Shown here in pieces: positions 1 to 4,187 of a stretch of DNA of 5,846 nt (within the stretch, counting starts at the first letter, position 1; each line of letters opens with the position of its first letter). The stretch comes from Vampirovibrionales bacterium (GTDB taxonomy: Bacteria > Cyanobacteriota > Vampirovibrionia > Vampirovibrionales > JAJTHC01), in NCBI GenBank assembly GCA_021299615.1, contig JAJTHC010000231.1:1-5846 (forward strand). The letters run 5' to 3'. The translations under genes were made by a program, and so were the position numbers. The notes beneath the pieces were generated by a model. The model saw nothing but the letters and a program-made list of their open reading frames with translations. It had not been told where the DNA came from and made no database searches.

Positions 1-2
1 AT

Positions 3-623
3 TATGCCGGATATAATGGCGCAAATCAAGGCTATGTTAACGTCAACAATACCATCACAGGTGGATTCGCAGGAGTCATGGAATCCCTCTACAAAGGCAA
101 CTTCTACCTCAGTGCAATGCTTCAAGGAGGAGGCGCCAGCATTCGTGAAAGAATCGCCAGTTATGGAAGCTCCACTTATGGAATGGTCAACGGGAGTGTT
201 TCGGTCAAAACAGGCTATAACATTCACCTACCCAAACAAACCGTCTTGCAAATACACGGGCAAGCCGTCTATACCCTCTTGCAAAGTTCCACCTACACCA
301 ATGGACAAGGCGTAAGGATTCAACCTGAACTACTCAGCAGTTTGCAAATCGCACCTGGGCTTCGGTTGACCAAAAATATCAAAGGGTGGCAACCGTATAT
401 TGAAGCCAATATGGTCATGAATCCTTACCATAGCGCCAAGCTTAAAGCAGATGCCTTCTCCTTGACCAGTCCTGCACTAGGTACCTATTTTGAATACGGC
501 TTTGGAATTCAAAAAACCACGCAGCACGATGTACAAACCTACGTGCAAGCCATGATGAGAACAGGCTCTCGACAAGGTGTCGCACTTGAACTCGGTATCA
601 AAATCCCCGTCGGACAGAAGTAG
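3..623 (+). CDS. C-terminal part of an autotransporter-type outer-membrane beta-barrel protein (5' end outside window)
   Basis: The frame is open from the left edge, so only the last 206 residues are seen and the true start lies outside. The fragment alternates short polar turns with amphipathic strands, as in an outer-membrane barrel. Examples are GFAGVMESLY (21-30), NFYLSAMLQGGG (33-44) and VLQIHGQAVYTLL (81-93). The end resembles autotransporter beta-domains: WQPYIEANMVMNP (129-141), then YFEYGFGIQK (162-171), then YVQAMMRTGSRQGVALELGI (180-199), matching the family pattern of a penultimate strand, an R-x-G turn and a last strand. In that family the barrel sits in the outer membrane and exports or anchors an N-terminal passenger, which is not visible here. 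One oddity is that the chain ends in PVGQK rather than the terminal aromatic residue usual for BAM substrates. The family call rests on pattern recognition; the passenger and its function are unknown. Confidence 0.7.
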   Translation, partial: YAGYNGANQGYVNVNNTITGGFAGVMESLYKGNFYLSAMLQGGGASIRERIASYGSSTYGMVNGSVSVKTGYNIHLPKQTVLQIHGQAVYTLLQSSTYTNGQGVRIQPELLSSLQIAPGLRLTKNIKGWQPYIEANMVMNPYHSAKLKADAFSLTSPALGTYFEYGFGIQKTTQHDVQTYVQAMMRTGSRQGVALELGIKIPVGQK

Positions 624-633
624 CTTGAAAGAC

Positions 634-666
634 AAAAAGGGATGAATGCAAGTTCCATCCCTTTAA
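634..666. terminator. Bidirectional intrinsic terminator between convergent genes
   Basis: A perfect 9-bp stem, AAAGGGATG (636-644) with CATCCCTTT (656-664), closes an 11-nt loop. Read on the minus strand, the stem runs into TTTTT (634-638), a fair rho-independent terminator. On the plus strand the tail is only TTT. It starts 13 nt after the plus-strand barrel gene stops and lies 20 nt beyond the second minus-strand TAA (684-686), so it probably serves both genes. Confidence 0.75.
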
Positions 667-683
667 GTAGACAAGTGTGACGT

Positions 684-752
684 TTATTTGACTCGATTTA
701 GTCCTGCCAATTCTTGAATTTGACGTAACTTGGCAGGGTCAAGAATACTGCT
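684..752 (-). other. In-frame 22-codon continuation beyond the TAA of the small minus-strand gene
   Basis: After the TAA at 753-755 the same frame continues for 22 sense codons to a second TAA at 684-686. It reads SSILDP followed by AKLRQIQELAGLNRVK, which looks like a short amphipathic helix typical of a real protein C-terminus. The terminator lies 20 nt past the second stop, where it would be expected for a gene ending there. The simplest reading is that the gene originally ended at 684 with 138 codons and that one codon has become TAA by mutation or sequencing error. Stop-codon readthrough is the alternative. General TAA recoding is unlikely, because rnhC in this window ends at a normal TAA. 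Confidence 0.6.
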
Positions 753-1100
753 TTAAATAGAATCTTCTACAACTGGCGTTTTCGTCTTATCTGTTGTTTC
801 ATCAAAAGGGCTTTGAGCGATGTTGACGCCTTTCGCCGTTTGAGGGGCTTGAGCGGTGGAAGTTCCCATGAGTTGTACAAGCCCTAGAATGACTTGCATC
901 AACGCTTTAAGGACGTTTGGATCGGTTGCGGGTATTATTTCTTGTGGTTTAGGTTTAGGCTTGCTAAAGCTCTGTGGTTTTAAATTAGTGGTCAAGGTAT
1001 TGGGATCTAAACCGTCTACTCCACTAGTTTGTTTGAAGGCATTCGCCAGTGAACTCGCCCCGAGTGTGGGCGTATTTTGATTCCCGATTGAAATGGGCAT
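753..1100 (-). CDS. Small protein of unknown function with a central hydrophobic segment
   Basis: The product is 115 residues to the first stop, and I do not recognise the family. The start is supported by AGAGGA 7 nt upstream of the ATG. The N-terminus (MPISIGNQ, then Gly/Ser/Thr/Asn-rich to about residue 45) has no signal peptide. Next comes a basic proline repeat, SKPKPKP (46-52). Residues 61-79 (PNVLKALMQVILGLVQLMG) form a hydrophobic, probably amphipathic helix, followed by a Thr/Gln/Lys-rich tail ending VVEDSI. A low-complexity body with one helix rich in Leu, Met and Gln resembles small secreted or scaffold-type proteins, including harpin-like ones, but that is only a compositional analogy. 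The frame continues in a plausible way past the TAA (see 684-752), so the gene may be a truncated form of a 138-residue protein. It is monocistronic and convergent with the barrel gene. Confidence 0.6.
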   Translation of the reverse strand: MPISIGNQNTPTLGASSLANAFKQTSGVDGLDPNTLTTNLKPQSFSKPKPKPQEIIPATDPNVLKALMQVILGLVQLMGTSTAQAPQTAKGVNIAQSPFDETTDKTKTPVVEDSI

Positions 1101-1107
1101 ATTCTTT

Positions 1108-1113
1108 TCCTCT
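1108..1113 (-). promoter_or_regulatory. Ribosome binding site of the small unknown gene
   Basis: AGAGGA on the minus strand, within a purine-rich run, lies 7 nt upstream of the ATG at 1098-1100. It is the clearest Shine-Dalgarno match of the minus-strand genes here and fixes this start. Confidence 0.7.
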
Positions 1114-1128
1114 TTTTTCTTCTGATAT

Positions 1129-1149
1129 TAAAGACTTAAAAAGTCTTTA
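1129..1149. repeat. Perfect 9-bp inverted repeat upstream of the small gene
   Basis: TAAAGACTT (1129-1137) and AAGTCTTTA (1141-1149) are exact reverse complements around AAA. The repeat lies 29 bp upstream of the start of the small minus-strand gene, just before its ribosome binding site. No T run follows it in the direction of transcription, so a terminator is unlikely. An operator for a dimeric regulator or a 5'-UTR hairpin fits better. Confidence 0.6.
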
Positions 1150-1164
1150 GAATGGTACCTAAAC

Positions 1165-1193
1165 ATTCAAGTCCTGAATGACAGTGCTTGAAT
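1165..1193. repeat. 7-bp inverted repeat in the same leader
   Basis: ATTCAAG (1165-1171) and CTTGAAT (1187-1193) are exact reverse complements with a 15-nt spacer. The left arm can also pair locally with TGAAT at 1175-1179, so alternative folds of a leader RNA are possible. It is short and AT-rich enough that chance is a real possibility. Confidence 0.35.
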
Positions 1194-1209
1194 AAGTGTG
1201 AGATAAGCG

Positions 1210-1238
1210 GTATTAATCCCCTGACATCATGTTTACAA
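1210..1238 (-). promoter_or_regulatory. Weak sigma70-like promoter candidate for the small gene
   Basis: On the minus strand, TTGTAA (1233-1238) and TAATAC (1210-1215) are separated by 17 bp. The -35 is a fair match and the -10 is poor. Transcription from here would give a leader of about 100 nt that includes both inverted repeats. No better candidate was seen closer to the gene. Confidence 0.2.
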
Positions 1239-1260
1239 AATGCCTTCCATGGAGGCTTTT
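1237..1260. terminator. Compact hairpin flanked by A and T runs; possible weak terminator
   Basis: GCCTTC (1242-1247) pairs with GGAGGC (1251-1256), with one G-T pair and a CAT loop. AAAA (1237-1240) lies on one side and TTTT (1257-1260) on the other, so it is terminator-like on both strands. The stem is short, and no gene ends nearby on the plus strand. Confidence 0.3.
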
Positions 1261-1363
1261 AGCCTTCATTATGAAAGAAAAAACGTTTACCCCTTCACTT
1301 AACTAATAAAGGAGGACTTCCAATAGAAACTGTCTTTTTGATATATTTCGTTACACACGACAT

Positions 1364-1399
1364 AAAAAAATCCCATGCTTCTTTTGCGGAAGCATGGGA
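1364..1399 (-). terminator. Strong intrinsic terminator of the AMIN-domain gene
   Basis: A perfect 11-bp stem, TCCCATGCTTC (1371-1381) with GAAGCATGGGA (1389-1399), closes a 7-nt loop. On the minus strand it is followed directly by seven T residues (1364-1370). It lies about 60 nt past the stop at 1461-1463. Confidence 0.9.
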
Positions 1400-1443
1400 A
1401 CTAACACTGCTCTGAAAAATCCGTTTGGTCAGTGACTTTACCT

Positions 1444-1463
1444 TAGGGGCTTTAGAAGCCCTA
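1444..1463 (-). repeat. Hairpin overlapping the stop codon of the AMIN-domain gene
   Basis: An 8-bp stem with one bulged G and a 3-nt TAG loop pairs 1444-1452 with 1456-1463, so the TAG stop (1461-1463) lies inside the stem. No T run follows. It may protect the mRNA 3' end or act at the stop, or it may be incidental. Confidence 0.4.
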
Positions 1464-2840
1464 GTACTGCGGTTTACTTTGTTGAAGGGCTTTGGCGATA
1501 TTTTCCTTGCCGTCGGTGTCCATGTGTTGAGCCATGGCATGTAAGAAGGCATTGCCTGTAGGACTTTCAACAGGGGTTAAGGCATTTTTAGCAATCGGAG
1601 GAACGGGGACTTGAGCAATCTTGCCGTAGCGTTGGGCTTGCTTACGAGCAATCGCTTCTTTGACTCTTAGGTTAACGCCGTCTTCTGTGAAGGCGTCTTG
1701 CTGTGGAGCCGTTTCGGGACTTGCACTAAAGCCTGTATGCTTCATTTTTTCACGAACACGTTGCATGGTATGCTGATAAGCAGGCTTTTCTTGTGTCGTA
1801 AAGCGAGGGGTGGTATAAGATGTTGCATAAGAAGGAGTGCTGGCTTCGAAAGGCGTCGAAGTGAAGGATTTGGAATGTTCTTCAAGTATAAAGCGTTTTT
1901 CTGAATCCAAACGTTGATCTACTGAAGAAACGTGCTTTTTAAATTTGTTCAAGAAGAATAAGCCAATAGAACTCATCAATAAAAAACCTAACAGTAAATT
2001 GGCATGTGCTTTTGCCCATTGAGCCAACAGAACTAAAAGGGTTTGGGTCGTTTGACGAATACCTGTAGATTCAGGGCTGTCGTCTTCTTCAAGATTCCCA
2101 TCTTCAAGGGCATCACTTTCAATCGCAATCGGCATATTAGCGATGCTTGGATCACTTTCAAGCAACGGTGATACACGAGGGTTCACATTGGGGTTAGGAC
2201 TGGGACTAACGTTAGGATTAAGTTCAATCGAAAGGTCATCGGTGGCGGTTGGAGGCTTCTGCTTTTTGCTTGGCGTTGTAGGTGTGAGGCTTTCAATTTG
2301 CGTGGGTATTTTTTGAGCTTCACTGCTTTCAATGGCGAGAAACACATCGCCAGCGGAGGCTTTTGGAGGCTTTGACGCTTGATTGACAGAAGGCGTTATA
2401 TTCGCTGGACGCTTGAGCAAAGTTGCTTGCTTGAAAGGACGAGTTGAACGAGAGCCGTTCAGTTCACGAAAGCCCACAATCGGGAGCTTTAAGCCCTTAC
2501 CTTCAATAATGAGTTGCAGATGTCCGTTGTCTAAATGTTTGACGCTCACGCCTTGAATGGAAGGGGCTTTTTCGTATTGAATGGCAAAGGCGTTTGATGT
2601 TAATGCCGTTTCATACAAGTCCAACACGAGGGCTTTGCCTTGAATTTTGGCTTCATGGCGTAAAGGCGAATCGGTATGAACGTAAAGGTTTAAGTTTCCT
2701 TGTTCTTCTCGCAAATCTACCCCATTGATGTGGCTTATGGCATGAGCCGAAAGGGTATTGAAAATAGTGATTAAGCTCAAGAAGCCTAAAGCAAAAAACA
2801 GGGTAGGACGCTGGCAAAAGAAGTGCTTATTGAAGTTCAT
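1461..2840 (-). CDS. AMIN-domain envelope protein with a single transmembrane helix and cytoplasmic tail
   Basis: The product is 459 residues. Residues 1-34 form a signal peptide or anchor: a basic start, a hydrophobic core PTLFFALGFLSLITIF, and a possible cleavage site after SAHA. Residues about 36-123 resemble an AMIN domain: INGVDLREEQGNLNLYVHTD, then KIQGKALVLDLYE, then a GVSVKHLDNGHLQLIIEG strand pattern. AMIN domains target amidases and secretins to septal or peptidoglycan sites in the periplasm. No amidase or secretin domain follows. Instead there is a Pro/Ser/Thr/Asn-rich linker (about 140-262, including an NPNVSPSPNPNVNPRVSP stretch), an acidic patch (246-255), a transmembrane helix (about 280-298) and a basic, mostly disordered tail to residue 459. 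The start at 2840 was chosen because the signal peptide begins there, with a weak AGAGAG 9 nt upstream. The frame is open to 3020, but that extension has no ribosome site and destroys the signal sequence. A bridge between cell wall and cytoplasm is an inference. Confidence 0.7.
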   Translation of the reverse strand: MNFNKHFFCQRPTLFFALGFLSLITIFNTLSAHAISHINGVDLREEQGNLNLYVHTDSPLRHEAKIQGKALVLDLYETALTSNAFAIQYEKAPSIQGVSVKHLDNGHLQLIIEGKGLKLPIVGFRELNGSRSTRPFKQATLLKRPANITPSVNQASKPPKASAGDVFLAIESSEAQKIPTQIESLTPTTPSKKQKPPTATDDLSIELNPNVSPSPNPNVNPRVSPLLESDPSIANMPIAIESDALEDGNLEEDDSPESTGIRQTTQTLLVLLAQWAKAHANLLLGFLLMSSIGLFFLNKFKKHVSSVDQRLDSEKRFILEEHSKSFTSTPFEASTPSYATSYTTPRFTTQEKPAYQHTMQRVREKMKHTGFSASPETAPQQDAFTEDGVNLRVKEAIARKQAQRYGKIAQVPVPPIAKNALTPVESPTGNAFLHAMAQHMDTDGKENIAKALQQSKPQY

Positions 2841-2907
2841 CGTGTTTGTCTCTCTTATCATCAGGCAGTGAAAGGGTCGGAAACGTGTTAGTACAATCCG
2901 TTGATGT

Positions 2908-2916
2908 CTCATACCA
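2908..2916 (-). promoter_or_regulatory. Extended -10 promoter candidate for the AMIN-domain gene
   Basis: TGGTATGAG on the minus strand reads as a TGn extended -10 followed by TATGAG, about 70 bp upstream of the start codon. It sits directly downstream of motif copy 1, whose final GGT overlaps it, so a protein bound to the motif would cover the promoter spacer. No good -35 was found. Confidence 0.3.
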
Positions 2917-2936
2917 TTTAAACGATTGAATAGCGT
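2913..2936 (-). repeat. Intergenic motif, copy 1 (also left arm of a 24-bp inverted repeat)
   Basis: On the minus strand it contains ATTCAATCGTTTAAATGGT, identical over 19 bp to copy 3. The 16-bp core is an imperfect dyad centred on CG (ATTyAAwCGwTTrAAT). Including its flanks, it matches the reverse complement of copy 2 at 22 of 24 positions. It lies 73 bp upstream of the AMIN-domain gene. Confidence 0.75.
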
Positions 2937-2946
2937 ATAGGTGGAT

Positions 2947-2960
2947 TCTAGGAGCCTAGA
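2947..2960. repeat. Short palindrome inside the 144-bp segment
   Basis: TCTAGG (2947-2952) and CCTAGA (2955-2960) are exact reverse complements around AG. It could be a binding site or a small cruciform; chance is possible. Confidence 0.35.
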
Positions 2961-3032
2961 CTCGCAGATGTGTGAGGTGTACACAAACGTACATAAGCAC
3001 ATCGAAAATCGTAGCGACAACGAAGACGCCAG

Positions 3033-3056
3033 ACGCTATTTAATCGTTTAATTGGT
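3033..3056 (+). repeat. Intergenic motif, copy 2 (inverted; right arm of the 24-bp repeat)
   Basis: On the plus strand it reads ATTTAATCGTTTAATTGGT, 17 of 19 identical to copies 1 and 3 read on the minus strand. The conserved GGT to one side of the dyad gives the motif a direction, and this copy points opposite to the other two. Confidence 0.7.
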
Positions 3057-3114
3057 CTCAATCCGTATATAAATGATTGTGACACATCGCCTAGGGCATT
3101 ACCTTATACCTTAG

Positions 3115-3133
3115 GATGAAAGCGGGCTTCATC
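3115..3133. repeat. 6-bp hairpin downstream of rnhC
   Basis: GATGAA (3115-3120) pairs with TTCATC (3128-3133) across a 7-nt loop. No T run follows on the minus strand, so it is a poor terminator for rnhC, about 100 nt past its stop. Confidence 0.3.
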
Positions 3134-3177
3134 TTTAGATGTATAGCCGAGTTTATAGTCTGCAGTTCAGTGTTTAA

Positions 3178-3196
3178 ACCATTTAAACGATTGAAT
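3178..3196 (-). repeat. Intergenic motif, copy 3
   Basis: This copy is identical over 19 bp to the motif in copy 1 and in the same orientation. A minus-strand TATACT (3198-3203), five of six to a -10 consensus, ends 1 bp before it, so bound protein would cover the predicted start of transcription. A related TATAC stretch also precedes copy 1. Confidence 0.7.
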
Positions 3197-3236
3197 TAGT
3201 ATAAATTCCCCTAAAAAGCTTAAGCCAATTCGGTTC

Positions 3237-4175
3237 TTACTGCGTGACCTCGATCGTCGTTTTAAAGTGGAGCTTGGCGGCTTTTCGTAAGCCGTCGTAG
3301 CCTTCGGCTCTGAATACTTGCTTGCCCATCGAAACGACTTTCGCACTGGCACCTAACGGTAAGTCATAACCCGACTGCTCTCTTAATTGTGCCATGCTCT
3401 GTAAAAACTTGTAGCGAGCCACCACAGACGCCGCCGCCACCGCAGGATGCGACAACTCCGCCTTCGTGGATTGCGACACCTTCACTTGCGGAGCATGCTC
3501 CTTCAAGGCATCCAGCAAATGCGGGCCTTGCGTAAATTGATCCACCATTAAGCAAGGGGTATCGATGAGCGTCCCTTGTTTTTGCATCAAGCCCGCCACA
3601 GTTTTGGCGTGCATCATCGCAAGCAGGTGATTCAAGTGCTTGCCTTGAGCTTTTAAGGCGTCGTATTGACGGTTATAACCTTCAGGCATCAAGACCAAAA
3701 AGGCGACTTGCTCGATGCCTAAGGCGTCTACCAGTTGAGGAGCGACCTCTTTAATTTTGGCATCCGTCATGGCTTTGGAATCGGTGATGCCCAAGCGTTT
3801 CAAAATGGGTAATTGACTTTCTTTGACCTGAACGCAAGCCGTGACGAGAGGTCCGAAATAATCGCCTTTACCACTTTCATCCGCCCCATAAGGGAAATAC
3901 GCCGTATGAGCGACAGACGCTTCAACCGTCGATTTCAAGCCCAAGACGCCCAAGGCATCCACCAAGCAGGCATCGCTTTGCGTCTGAAGGGTATACGTGC
4001 CATTTCGATACTGTTTCACCAGTATCTTTTCTTTGCTCGTGGGATGCACGCCATCCAAGCGGTAGGAACAATTCTGCTCCGTCTTCAATTGAGGGGAAGA
4101 CACCCACGCCGAAAGGCGTTCTTTGCGTTGAGCTTGAACGCTAGGCGTGAGCTTTAAATCTTTGTGAACCGCCAT
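3237..4175 (-). CDS. rnhC: Ribonuclease HIII
   Basis: The product is 312 residues, the usual length for RNase HIII, a cytoplasmic Mg-dependent endonuclease that cuts the RNA strand of RNA-DNA hybrids (R-loops, primers). The N-terminal part (about 1-88, with KEKILVKQYRNGTYTLQ at 48-64) fits the TBP-like substrate-binding domain that separates HIII from HII. The catalytic domain begins with the signature GADESGKGDYFGPLV (97-111). The four acidic residues of the DEDE set are all visible: D99, E100, D212 (VDQF) and E240 (TKAE). They are followed by AVAAASVVAR (245-254) and LPLGAS (272-277). The ATG lies 12 nt after the glgB stop, with no strong ribosome site of its own, so translation may be coupled to glgB. 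No clear terminator follows. Confidence 0.95.
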   Translation of the reverse strand: MAVHKDLKLTPSVQAQRKERLSAWVSSPQLKTEQNCSYRLDGVHPTSKEKILVKQYRNGTYTLQTQSDACLVDALGVLGLKSTVEASVAHTAYFPYGADESGKGDYFGPLVTACVQVKESQLPILKRLGITDSKAMTDAKIKEVAPQLVDALGIEQVAFLVLMPEGYNRQYDALKAQGKHLNHLLAMMHAKTVAGLMQKQGTLIDTPCLMVDQFTQGPHLLDALKEHAPQVKVSQSTKAELSHPAVAAASVVARYKFLQSMAQLREQSGYDLPLGASAKVVSMGKQVFRAEGYDGLRKAAKLHFKTTIEVTQ

Positions 4176-4187
4176 GAATCAAACTTT

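Larger units (their letters stand above)
1101..1363. other. Non-coding leader/intergenic stretch upstream of the small gene
   Basis: No convincing gene is present on either strand. The stretch holds the ribosome binding site of the small gene, two inverted repeats (1129-1149, 1165-1193), a weak promoter candidate (1210-1238) and a compact hairpin with A and T runs (1237-1260). A strong AAAGGAGGA on the plus strand (about 1307-1315) has no start codon followed by an open frame at a usable distance. An 11-codon plus-strand frame at 1271-1306 lacks support. Confidence 0.5.
2913..3056. repeat. 144-bp segment bounded by 24-bp near-perfect inverted repeats
   Basis: The ends, 2913-2936 and 3033-3056, are reverse complements at 22 of 24 positions, and the interior does not code. 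The flanks carry CTCAT (2908-2912) and CTCAA (3057-3061), which could be a worn 5-bp target duplication. This is the shape of a miniature inverted-repeat element, but the third copy outside the segment equally supports regulator sites. Confidence 0.4.
2841..3236. other. 396-bp non-coding region upstream of the AMIN-domain gene
   Basis: This region separates the rnhC stop from the AMIN-domain start; both genes are on the minus strand. It contains no tRNA and no supported gene. It holds three copies of a 19-bp motif (within 2913-2936, 3033-3056 and 3178-3196), two short palindromes (2947-2960, 3115-3133) and promoter candidates. No clear terminator follows rnhC; the only notable structure there is the palindrome GCTTAAGC without a loop. 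Confidence 0.6.

Noticed and set aside
4..315. Plus-strand frame of 103 codons at the left edge
   Set aside because: It overlaps the barrel gene in another frame; the barrel frame has clear beta-strand periodicity and continues to 623.
684..755. Genome-wide reassignment of TAA as a sense codon
   Set aside because: rnhC ends cleanly at a TAA (3237-3239), and the tail of the small gene itself ends at a TAA.
1271..1306. 11-codon plus-strand frame (MKEKTFTPSLN) followed by a strong AAAGGAGGA, suggesting a leader peptide
   Set aside because: The nearest ribosome site is 15 nt upstream, and no plus-strand gene starts after the AAAGGAGGA.
1295..1570. Minus-strand open frame of 91 codons
   Set aside because: It overlaps the real end of the AMIN-domain gene in another frame and crosses the terminator at 1364-1399.
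2841..3020. A 60-codon upstream extension of the AMIN-domain gene
   Set aside because: It is open but has no ribosome site, has Cys/Arg-rich composition unlike a protein N-terminus, contains motif copy 1, and would bury the signal peptide that begins at 2840.
2913..3196. CRISPR array from the three similar motif copies
   Set aside because: Spacing is irregular (about 96 and 121 bp), one copy is inverted, and there are no cas genes.
3167..3352. Minus-strand frame of 61 codons across the end of rnhC
   Set aside because: It lies in another frame of rnhC, is Arg/Lys/Ser-rich by frame shadowing, and has no ribosome site.
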